Assembly (NCBI RefSeq): GCF_963678225.1 | Contig: NZ_OY782764.1 | Span: forward strand, 2,299,001-2,363,000 | DNA length: 64,000 nt | Source: an uncultured Cohaesibacter sp. | GTDB taxonomy: Bacteria; Pseudomonadota; Alphaproteobacteria; Rhizobiales; Cohaesibacteraceae | Direction: 5' to 3' | Part shown: positions 15,964 to 23,573 of the stretch, in pieces | How the letters are laid out: every line of letters starts with the position of its first letter | How positions within the stretch are numbered: the first letter of the stretch is position 1 | Translations under genes and position numbers: made by a program | The notes under the pieces: model-generated | Database searches by the model: none | Seen by the model: the letters and a program-made list of their open reading frames with translations, nothing else | What the model was told of the DNA's origin: nothing

Positions 15964-17676
15964 ATGTGTATGCACCGACTTATCGCTCCGATTGTCTTTT
16001 CAACAGTCATGATCATTGGCACTGGTGCATCACTGATGCTCTATAACAACGCGGAACTGGCAACGGAAAAGCGTGCGGAAGATCTGGCCGGACAGGTTGT
16101 CGACCGCGTTTCCTTGCGCCTGTCACAGCATTTTGCGTTGCTCAGGGCAACCAATGCCTTCATTGCGGCAACGCCCAATCGCATACGGCATACGCAGTTT
16201 GACAAGATTATCGCCGGTTTCGATCTTAAGGACAATTATCCCGGCCTTCAGGGCATCGGCTTTGCTGAAGCCATTTCGCCCAGTGAGGATGAAGCGCTCG
16301 GAGCCATTCTGAAAAGAGATTATGGGTCTGGTGCCAAGATTTGGCCAGAGACGGATCAGGCCGAACGCGCTTCGATCACGCTTCTGGAACCCTTGACGGA
16401 CAGGAACCACGCAGCCATCGGCTATGATATGTATTCAGAGCCTGTGCGCCGCGCGGCAATCCAGAAGGCCTATGAAACGGGAGACATGGTGGCTTCCGGG
16501 CCTGTGGAACTGGTGCAGGAGATCACCGCAATCAAGCAGGCCGGTTTCCTCGTTTACTCGCGATATGAAGACACCGATACACCCGGAGCTTATGAAGGCC
16601 TGCGTCCTTCGGTGGGCAGAAAACCGACCAGAGGGCTGGTTTATGCGCCTTTCCGTGCCGGGGATCTCTTCATGACGGCACTTTCCCAGAAACCGACGCT
16701 TCCCGTGGTGTTGCAGGCGCATGATCTGGATGACAAGAGCCGCCCTCTCTTCAAGTCCGCGCTTTATGATGATGTCGAACAGTTCGGCTCGCGGGTGACC
16801 CGCGTCATGGAAGTTGCCGGTCGCAAATGGGTGCTAGATATACGGGTCAAGAACAAAGTCGCCTGGACCCTGCAAACCGCAGCCCCTTATGTGTCCTTTG
16901 CTGTATTTTTCCTTCTGGCCGCCATGTTGGCATGGATCACGCATTCCCAGTTGCGCGCGGTGCGTACCGCCAAGACCTTGCAGAAACTGTCGGAAAAGAA
17001 CCTGATAGAGAAAGATCTGCTTTTGCAGGAAATGAAGCACCGGATCAAGAATTCCATCGCGCGCATTTTGGCCATGGCGCGGCAGACGGCTCACCACTCC
17101 GAAACGATCGAAGACTATTCCGAGAGCCTGACGGCGCGCTTGCAGGCGATGGCCAACGCACAGGACGCGCTCACGCGTTCTCATTGGCAGCGGGCCGATT
17201 TGTCCGATCTGTTATCAAAAGAGTTGGGGCAGGTGCTTGGTGAGGACCAGTTCGGGGGCACGATATCGGGGCCGAAAGTGGAACTGGATGAAACTACGGT
17301 GCAGGCTTTTGCGCTGACTTTCCATGAGTTGGCAACCAATGCACTCAAATATAGTGACGTTGCAAAGGATAATGCCGCCCTTAGCGTGACATGGTCTCTT
17401 GAGCAGAAGGGCAAGGTAAGAAATCTGCACCTTGTCTGGAAGGAACGTAGCGAGGATGCGCTTGTGGTTCCTGAGCATAAGGGATTTGGCACCAAGCTGA
17501 TCGATGCCAATATCCGGGGTGAGTTGCGCGGTTCTATCGAGCGTCGGTTCGAAAAATACGGCCTGACCGTGGAGATCACTGTGCCATTGCCTGAGAACGG
17601 ACGCTCGAAGGCGAAGTCAAAGGCGGGCGCCGCTCCGACCGCCCGGGCCGGCAAAGAACCAGACGATAAGGCCTAA
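15964..17676 (+). CDS. CHASE-domain HWE/HisKA_2 sensor histidine kinase
   Basis: About 570 residues. A first membrane helix (RLIAPIVFSTVMIIGTGASLML), a periplasmic CHASE domain (GLQGIGFAEAISP, then IGYDMYSEP and GLVYAPFRAGDL), a second helix (APYVSFAVFFLLAAMLAWIT), then a HisKA_2/HWE kinase core with phosphoacceptor His in LLLQEMKHRIKNSIARIL and ATPase motifs ELATNALKYSD and HLVWKE. Kinases of this type commonly act on PhyR, and it lies 1 kb from phyR (inference). The start is uncertain: ATG 15964 or 15970, or TTG 15916; none has a good ribosome site. The last 60 nt overlap the convergent PLDc_N gene; the basic, Ala-rich C-terminal tail lies there. Confidence 0.87.
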   Translation: MCMHRLIAPIVFSTVMIIGTGASLMLYNNAELATEKRAEDLAGQVVDRVSLRLSQHFALLRATNAFIAATPNRIRHTQFDKIIAGFDLKDNYPGLQGIGFAEAISPSEDEALGAILKRDYGSGAKIWPETDQAERASITLLEPLTDRNHAAIGYDMYSEPVRRAAIQKAYETGDMVASGPVELVQEITAIKQAGFLVYSRYEDTDTPGAYEGLRPSVGRKPTRGLVYAPFRAGDLFMTALSQKPTLPVVLQAHDLDDKSRPLFKSALYDDVEQFGSRVTRVMEVAGRKWVLDIRVKNKVAWTLQTAAPYVSFAVFFLLAAMLAWITHSQLRAVRTAKTLQKLSEKNLIEKDLLLQEMKHRIKNSIARILAMARQTAHHSETIEDYSESLTARLQAMANAQDALTRSHWQRADLSDLLSKELGQVLGEDQFGGTISGPKVELDETTVQAFALTFHELATNALKYSDVAKDNAALSVTWSLEQKGKVRNLHLVWKERSEDALVVPEHKGFGTKLIDANIRGELRGSIERRFEKYGLTVEITVPLPENGRSKAKSKAGAAPTARAGKEPDDKA

Positions 17677-17811
17677 CAGCGGGAAGATGATGATGCCAAG
17701 AACCCAAAGCAGTTTGGCACCGGTGCTTTCATGGCTGCCAACCACCTTGATCACGGCGTAAATATCGAGAATAAGAATGATAAGGCCAACAAGGCCATAA
17801 CCCGTAAACAT
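17617..17811 (-). CDS. Small PLDc_N-type membrane protein
   Basis: 64 residues with two helices (LVGLIILILDIYAVIKVV and LLWVLGIIIFPLLGLIVWFF). The spacing and the K-LLW-L-G-I-I-P-G-W pattern match the cardiolipin-synthase N-terminal-like domain (PLDc_N), which also occurs as stand-alone small proteins. Function unknown. Its last 60 nt run antisense to the 3' end of the CHASE kinase gene, so the two convergent genes overlap. Confidence 0.75.
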   Translation of the reverse strand: MFTGYGLVGLIILILDIYAVIKVVGSHESTGAKLLWVLGIIIFPLLGLIVWFFAGPGGRSGARL

Positions 17812-17891
17812 ATTGAACTCCTGAGTGGTGTCTAGTCGGGAGGGCCTGTTGCTGAGTATTTGGCCCCTATATGCGCGGTCAAATCAATGCC

Positions 17892-17926
17892 CCAAAAATG
17901 CCCAACCGCGCGGGGAACGGTCGGGC
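17892..17926 (-). terminator. Terminator after the DUF992 gene
   Basis: Nine-base-pair stem containing one G-U pair (17918-17926 with 17900-17908), followed on the minus strand by ATTTTT. Confidence 0.75.
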
Positions 17927-17943
17927 AAGGGGCGTTCGCCGGA

Positions 17944-18438
17944 TCAGTCAGCCAACGAACGCAATTGTAGCTCGCTAACGGCCAACGCGAAGTTCAACCC
18001 GGTCTGGGCGGAAACGCTAAGCGGTTGTAGGGCAATGGTCTCATCGGAACCACCCACAAGCAGGTTGCCACCAACACCGGCACCAACGGTTGCCTGAGCA
18101 CTCACGCCAGCATAGTCACCAGCAAGAGCGCCGGGGCGATAGTCGTCTGTGGTCGGGGCCATGACCAACCATGAAATTACCCCATGATCGGTGTTGCCGA
18201 TATCAAGCCCGAATTTGTTGATGGCGCCAAAATAGGCTTCGTCTGGCACACCAGCCTCAGCAGATTTGAAGGTGCAGGAGAGATCCTTGGTGGATTTGAA
18301 AACAAATCCTTCGCCGCCCTTCACCGCACAATCAAGCTGTCCAATCTCGACACGGTCAATGGTGTCAGCCGCAGCTGGTGCGCTGAGAGCGAGCGCCGGG
18401 ATGGTTGCCATGAAAAGATATTTCATCAAACGGGTCAT
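17944..18438 (-). CDS. DUF992 secreted protein
   Basis: 164 residues. A signal peptide (MKYLFMATIPALALSAPAAA) is followed by the DUF992 domain: VEIGQLDCAV near the start, two further cysteines in the KDLSCTF region, FGLDIGNTDHGVISWLV, GALAGDYAGVSAQATVGAG, NLLVGGSDETIALQPLSV and GLNFALAV. The family is confined largely to alphaproteobacteria, periplasmic, of unknown function. The ATG at 18438 has GGAG 10 nt upstream; longer frames run through the promoter. An exact EcfG promoter lies 90 nt upstream. Confidence 0.88.
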   Translation of the reverse strand: MTRLMKYLFMATIPALALSAPAAADTIDRVEIGQLDCAVKGGEGFVFKSTKDLSCTFKSAEAGVPDEAYFGAINKFGLDIGNTDHGVISWLVMAPTTDDYRPGALAGDYAGVSAQATVGAGVGGNLLVGGSDETIALQPLSVSAQTGLNFALAVSELQLRSLAD

Positions 18439-18526
18439 AGGATCAATCTCCAGATTCCTTGCAATATCGGCAAGGGCAGGGAAGCTTATATTGTTGTTGT
18501 TTGCTCTCTGCCCGGTTCGGCAAGTC

Positions 18527-18552
18527 AACGTTGACAGAGTCCGAATTGTTCC
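18527..18552 (-). promoter_or_regulatory. EcfG promoter of the DUF992 gene
   Basis: Exact GGAAC (18548-18552), 17 nt, CGTT (18527-18530) on the minus strand, with a leader of about 80 nt. Confidence 0.8.
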
Positions 18553-18653
18553 CAATTTTTACGAAACCAAATCGACAAGGCCATGCGGCGGCGCCTACTT
18601 GCCTGTTGGGGAAGCTGGAAGATCTCGTCTGTGTGGATTTTGAAAAACAGAAG

Positions 18654-19346
18654 TTAGAACAGAGTCTTGGGATGTGTGTCGGCTGGTTCCATAAGCTGGG
18701 AACCAGAGGCACGACTGCTGCCCACTGCGCGATCAACCGGATAGGAGATCAGCTCGCTATCTCTGTGCTCGGACAGAAGCGAACGTGCTTCGTCCACAGG
18801 GGTACCAGCGCTAAGCCATGCATCAAACACCGAAGGCTTGAGGATGACCGGCATGCGCGGATGGATGGCCCTGATCTCATCCACGGCTGGAGCCGTTAGA
18901 ATGGTGCAGCTATAAAGATCTAGGAACGGGTTATAGGCCGAAAGACCGGCAAAGGCGAAGGGCTCGAAATCGGGGAGATGCAAGAGATGCGGATCTTTCT
19001 TGCCATCTGCCTTGCTTGTTGTCCATTCATAGTAGCCATCGGCCGGTATGAGGCATCGCCCCGTCTTATAGGCATCGCGAAAGGAGGGCTTGGTATGGGC
19101 CTCTTCCGAGCGGGCGTTGAACATGGGATATCTGTTTTGCAGCTCTTTGGCCCAATGGGGCACAAGCCACCATCGCCCGTCCATCAGCCGCCGTTCGCCG
19201 TTTGGCTCACCAACATAGAGCACTGACTGAGTGGGGGCGATATTATAGCGGGCAGGCACATTGCGTTGCCGGTCTTCAGGCCGAATGAGATTATACATTT
19301 CATGGATGTCCGCCCATGAGCCCTGAAGGATAAACCGTCCGCACAT
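18654..19346 (-). CDS. SOS-response-associated peptidase family protein (YedK/HMCES-like)
   Basis: SRAP-domain protein that crosslinks covalently to abasic sites in single-stranded DNA through its N-terminal cysteine. The catalytic Cys2 (MCGRF), the Asn of MFNARSE, the Glu of DGYYEW and the His of IHPRMP are all present. 230 residues, near the family's 220-230. Starts at an unambiguous ATG because Cys2 must be exposed after methionine removal. Apparently a single gene; no obvious LexA box is visible. Confidence 0.95.
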   Translation of the reverse strand: MCGRFILQGSWADIHEMYNLIRPEDRQRNVPARYNIAPTQSVLYVGEPNGERRLMDGRWWLVPHWAKELQNRYPMFNARSEEAHTKPSFRDAYKTGRCLIPADGYYEWTTSKADGKKDPHLLHLPDFEPFAFAGLSAYNPFLDLYSCTILTAPAVDEIRAIHPRMPVILKPSVFDAWLSAGTPVDEARSLLSEHRDSELISYPVDRAVGSSRASGSQLMEPADTHPKTLF

Positions 19347-19819
19347 TGTTTGTACCCTATCGTCCGTGCTGCTGAGCGGGCTGCTTCCTTGCCCAGGCAG
19401 CGGCTTGCCTGCCCCTTTTCAGGAGGGATTGTTGTGGTCAACTTAGCGTTAGAGTCGGGGCAATCTCAAGGGTTGAGGAGGCACAATTGTTATAGTTATA
19501 ATCTATAAGGAAATTTGGGTATAGAATGGAGAGAGAGGCGAAGAATGAAATGAGCGTGACCTTTTTGCAATGGCGCAGATTTCCCGATGAAACGCGTACT
19601 TTTTTCCTTGCATCGATAAACGAATTCCATCATGGCTGACCGCGCTGGCGCCGATCGTTCCAATGTCTGTTTCCAACGCAGAGCTGTGGGCGAATAGAGG
19701 CGAACCAAGGCTTCAAGAGTCCCCTGATTGCCAAGCCAGGGCACTTGCGATCTCCATGTATAAAACACTTTAGATCCGACTTTTGATTTCCAAGCAAATC
19801 TTGTGGACCCGCTATCAGG
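19347..19819. other. Intergenic stretch between SRAP and MFS genes
   Basis: About 470 nt. The frames here (for example on the minus strand at 19496-19768) are Arg/Ser/Leu-rich without a ribosome site or recognisable domain. I see no terminator, tRNA or promoter that I can support; it presumably holds the divergent promoters. Confidence 0.45.
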
Positions 19820-21436
19820 ATGGTTGTCATGGCCAAGATATTTGCACCGATCGCCTCACTGCTGATTTCCGTTACCCTGCTGCTGCTGGGCCACGGTCTG
19901 CAGAGCACCCTCATTCCTCTCGCCTCGCGCGCCTACCAATTCAGTGACTTGCTGATTGGTTTTGCTGCGTCGGCCTACTTTGCCGGCTTCGTTTTGGGCG
20001 GCATCATTACGCCGCATGTTGTGGTGCGTGCCGGTCATATTCGTGGCTTCGCCGTCATGGTCTCGTCCATGTCTGCGGCTGCATTGTTGCACCCCTTGGT
20101 GACAGACGCCTATGCTTGGGTGCTGTTTCGCTTTATCACCGGTTTCTGTGTGTCTGGCCTCTATCTGATCATTGAGAGTTGGCTCAATGAATTTGCCGAT
20201 AACGAAAACCGCGGGCTGGTCATGTCCGCCTACATTATCGTGAACTATGCCGCCTTTACGGTGGGGCAGTTGATGGTGACATTGGCGCAGCCGGAAAGCT
20301 TTTATCTGTTCGCTATTGCCTCCATTATCATTTCGGTGGCCGTGATGCCCGTAGCCATGACCAAGGCCGCACAACCCGCGCCTATCGCCATCGTCAAGCT
20401 GGATTTGCGCCGCGTGTTCAAAACCTCGCAGGCGGCGATTATCTCTGCCTTCATGATTGGCGTGGTGCTTGGCTCGCATCTGACATTTGCGCCAATTTAT
20501 GCGGTTGAAAAGGGCTATAATCCACTGACGCAGGCTCCTGTCTTTGCGGCCATGCTTGGCCTAGGCGGGATCATCAGCCAGTGGCCTCTGGGCCGTTTTT
20601 CGGACAGGATGGACCGACGCGTCGTTCTGTTGACCATTAGCATTCTGGGGGGCGTTGCTTCCGTTGCCATCACCATGTTGCATGATGTGCCCTTCTATCT
20701 CTTCCTGATCGTGGGTGCGATTATCGGGGCACTCACACAGCCTGCTTACTCTCTGGCTGCTGCCCATGGCTATGACAATGCCAAGGAAAGCGGTTATGTG
20801 CGCATGGCCGCTGGTCTGCTCGTCTCCTACGGTTTGGGCTCGGCCATTGGCCCGTCGGTTACTTCGATATTGATGCAGTTTTATGGGCCGGACGTATTGT
20901 TCCTCTTCCCCACAGTGCTTCTTGCCATCCTGTCTGTTTATCTGGTGATCCGTATTCGTCAGAAAGATCCCGTCCGTGAAGCACAGAAAGAGGACTTCGA
21001 CCTTGCCGCGACGGCAGCCGTACTTGGTGTGGTCTCGCCGGAAGTCTTCAGCGAAGAAGACCGCTATGTCGTTGTGCCAGACGAGTGGGAGCCCACTGAG
21101 GAAGAAGATCCCGATGCTGAGGTCAACGGTGGCGAGATCCCTGAAGGGGAGTTGCCCGAGGATGCCGCTCAGGAACCCAGAAAGTTGCCTGAAGTGGAGG
21201 TGGATGAAGCTGTGGCCATCGCCATCAAGGAAGGCGACGGTGTCCCGCAGGACAAGACAGCCATTGAAGGCGATGACGACGATGATGAGCAAGAGGCTTC
21301 CGAAGGTGGAAGTTCCGAGAGCGAAGCCGATGATGCCGAAACGCTTGAAGGGGACGTGAAAGCGGGTGCTCTTGAAAGCGACTCTTCTGACTATGAGCCT
21401 GCCACAGACGCAAAGGACGGTGAAAGCAAACGCTAG
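19820..21436 (+). CDS. MFS transporter (YcaD-like) with acidic C-terminal tail
   Basis: About 12 transmembrane helices over residues 5-385. The first loop has the MFS signature region (GGIITPHVVVRAGHIRG) and the mid-protein loop has GRFSDRMDRRVVLL, with SGLYLIIESWLNE in helix 5, typical of the YcaD/TMED group of putative efflux proteins. After the last helix come about 135 residues very rich in Glu and Asp (for example EEEDPDAEVNGGEIPEGELP, then GDDDDDEQEASEGG), predicted cytoplasmic and disordered. Such tails are not part of the transport fold. Start ATG 19820 or 19829. Substrate unknown. A bidirectional terminator follows. Confidence 0.85.
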   Translation: MVVMAKIFAPIASLLISVTLLLLGHGLQSTLIPLASRAYQFSDLLIGFAASAYFAGFVLGGIITPHVVVRAGHIRGFAVMVSSMSAAALLHPLVTDAYAWVLFRFITGFCVSGLYLIIESWLNEFADNENRGLVMSAYIIVNYAAFTVGQLMVTLAQPESFYLFAIASIIISVAVMPVAMTKAAQPAPIAIVKLDLRRVFKTSQAAIISAFMIGVVLGSHLTFAPIYAVEKGYNPLTQAPVFAAMLGLGGIISQWPLGRFSDRMDRRVVLLTISILGGVASVAITMLHDVPFYLFLIVGAIIGALTQPAYSLAAAHGYDNAKESGYVRMAAGLLVSYGLGSAIGPSVTSILMQFYGPDVLFLFPTVLLAILSVYLVIRIRQKDPVREAQKEDFDLAATAAVLGVVSPEVFSEEDRYVVVPDEWEPTEEEDPDAEVNGGEIPEGELPEDAAQEPRKLPEVEVDEAVAIAIKEGDGVPQDKTAIEGDDDDDEQEASEGGSSESEADDAETLEGDVKAGALESDSSDYEPATDAKDGESKR

Positions 21437-21502
21437 TCGCCCAGTCTGGCGGTTCTAGAGAAAGACGTCAGGCGTCTTTCTGGTTGCTCATCACGATGTT
21501 CC

Positions 21503-21544
21503 AAACAAAAAGCCCGGACAGTGGCCTGTCCGGGCTTTTTGTTT
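21503..21544. terminator. Bidirectional terminator
   Basis: Eighteen-base-pair perfect stem (21503-21520 with 21527-21544), 6-nt loop; A-run on one side and T-run on the other serve the convergent MFS and chemoreceptor genes. Confidence 0.92.
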
Positions 21545-21597
21545 CTCTTAGTGGGCTTTTAGCGAGGGGCCGGTCACCCCTCTTTAAAGCCCTTGCT

Positions 21598-23295
21598 TCA
21601 GGCTGCTGACGCCGATTCCTTACGCACATCATCAAGGAAGCCGTTGACGCGGGTTCTGAGATGATCTGCTTCCTGCTGTAGTTTCAGCGAGGAGTCGTGA
21701 ACAACAGCAGAGGTCTCGCGGGTCTTGTCTGCCGTCTGCGTCACGTTGCCGATGCTGGTGGAGACTTCGTGGGTCACGCGAGATGCCTGAGTGACGTTGG
21801 TTGCGATTTCTTCCGTTGCTGCGCGCTGTTCTTCAACTGCGGCGGCAATCTGGCTGGAAACCGAACTCAGGCTTTCAATGGTTTGAGAAATCTCGGAGAT
21901 GGCGTTCACAGCAAGATCCGTTTCCTGCTGGATCTCGGAAATCTGCTTGTCGATTTCTTCGGTTGCCTTACTGGTCTGGTTGGCCAGCTCCTTGACTTCC
22001 GCAGCCACCACAGCAAAGCCACGGCCCGCTTCTCCGGCCCGAGCTGCCTCAATGGTTGCGTTGAGGGCCAGAAGGTTGGTCTGCTCGGCAATGGCCTGAA
22101 TGAGTGTGACCACTTCTGAAATCTGCTTGGCAGCCTGAGCCAGTCGCTCAACCCGATCATTGGTGCTGTTGGCTTCAGACGAGGCTTTCAGCGCCATGTC
22201 ATTGGAGGTCTGGACCTGACGGGCGACTTCGCTAACTGAGGCTGCGAGTTCTTCAGCAGCAGAGGCAACAGCCTCCACGTTGCTGGAAGCCTGAGCGGAG
22301 GCGCTGGATACCTGTTCGCTCTGAGCCGAGGTGCTCTGGGCATCCTGATTCATCATGTGGGACGCATCCTGCAGGCCTTTTGCCGCCTCGCCAACCGTCG
22401 AGAGCATCCGAGCAACCTCTTCATCAAAGGCGCGGCAAAGCTGCTGGACATTCGTGCCGCGCTTGAGCGCTTCGCTCTGGTTCTTTTCGTGCTCTAGGAG
22501 CAGGGCCTTGCGGTTGTTCTCATTGTCGACGAAAATCTGCATGGCTTGCGCCATCTGGCCGATTTCATCCGAGCGTTCCTGATCGTCAACGGTAATGGAC
22601 GAGTTACCGTCTGCCAGAGAGCGCATATTGCCCACTAGACCGGTGATTGGCTTGTTGATGGAACGAATGACCACGTAGGAGGCCGCGCCAGCGAGGATCA
22701 ATGCAATCAGAGTTGCCAATCCGACAATCATGGCCTGGCTGAGGAAGGCGGCATTCATATCATCAATATAAACACCGGTGCCGAGCATCCACTGCCATTC
22801 TGGAATGCCTTCAGCCCAGCTCAGCTTTTCATAGGCTTTTTCGCTGCCCGGCTTCGGCCAGTAGTAAGCATATTCACCACCGCCTTTCTTGGCGATGTCG
22901 ATCAGATTGCGGACGAGAAATTTACCGTCGGCATCCTTCATGTCCATCAGGTTTTTACCTACCAGCTTCTTGTTGGGCAGAACAAGATTGGTGCCGTCAT
23001 ACTGATAGACGAAGATATAGCCGGAGCCATCATCATAGCGCATGGCGTCGATGGCTGCCTTGGTGCGTTCCTGAGCTTCTTCGCGGGAAAGCTCACCGCT
23101 TTTTTCCAACGCATAGAAGGAATTGGCAATGGTTTGAGCGGCGTGGGTAATGTCTTTAAGGCTGTTCACGCGCTCTGCGCGCATGGAACTTTTTAAATTT
23201 GAAAGGCTGACTGCGGAGAGGGCCAGCATAAAAATGAAAACGGTAATAGTCGGTGCTGCTATTTTCCAGGAGAGGGGGAGCTTGGATATTTTCAT
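21598..23295 (-). CDS. Methyl-accepting chemotaxis protein with single Cache domain
   Basis: 565 residues. TM1 (about 12-34), a periplasmic sCache_2-type sensor ([21 protein letters not shown], positions about 86-107, then [11 protein letters not shown] and [13 protein letters not shown]), TM2 (about 190-212), HAMP (about 212-265) and a cytoplasmic signalling domain with the hairpin tip [19 protein letters not shown]. sCache_2 sensors usually bind small organic acids. It signals to CheA/CheW, which are not in the window. It ends in SAA without a pentapeptide CheR tether. The 278-nt gap upstream is AT-rich and probably holds the promoter. Confidence 0.93.
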   Translation of the reverse strand: MKISKLPLSWKIAAPTITVFIFMLALSAVSLSNLKSSMRAERVNSLKDITHAAQTIANSFYALEKSGELSREEAQERTKAAIDAMRYDDGSGYIFVYQYDGTNLVLPNKKLVGKNLMDMKDADGKFLVRNLIDIAKKGGGEYAYYWPKPGSEKAYEKLSWAEGIPEWQWMLGTGVYIDDMNAAFLSQAMIVGLATLIALILAGAASYVVIRSINKPITGLVGNMRSLADGNSSITVDDQERSDEIGQMAQAMQIFVDNENNRKALLLEHEKNQSEALKRGTNVQQLCRAFDEEVARMLSTVGEAAKGLQDASHMMNQDAQSTSAQSEQVSSASAQASSNVEAVASAAEELAASVSEVARQVQTSNDMALKASSEANSTNDRVERLAQAAKQISEVVTLIQAIAEQTNLLALNATIEAARAGEAGRGFAVVAAEVKELANQTSKATEEIDKQISEIQQETDLAVNAISEISQTIESLSSVSSQIAAAVEEQRAATEEIATNVTQASRVTHEVSTSIGNVTQTADKTRETSAVVHDSSLKLQQEADHLRTRVNGFLDDVRKESASAA

Positions 23296-23573
23296 AATTG
23301 GGGGTCCGAAATATTGTCTGGTTAAGGGTAATATTCGGGTAAGCCGCCTAATTAAGTCTTAATAGATTAAGAATTTCAAATATGTTGATAACAAGAGGCG
23401 AGAACTATTCTAAATAAATTTTCGTAATAATAGAATTAAAACATAAAACATAAGTATTTATTACAATAAAACGGGGAAGAGTGCGTATCAATGCGAGTGA
23501 TGTGATTGAAATTGCAACCTAAAAGGATTTTTCCTTTCTTTTGATGGTGTATTTTGTCGCATCAAAAAGTATT

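Noticed and set aside
17913-17936. GGAAC followed by CGTT near 17914-17936
   Set aside because: The spacer is only 14 nt and the site lies in the terminator of the DUF992 gene.
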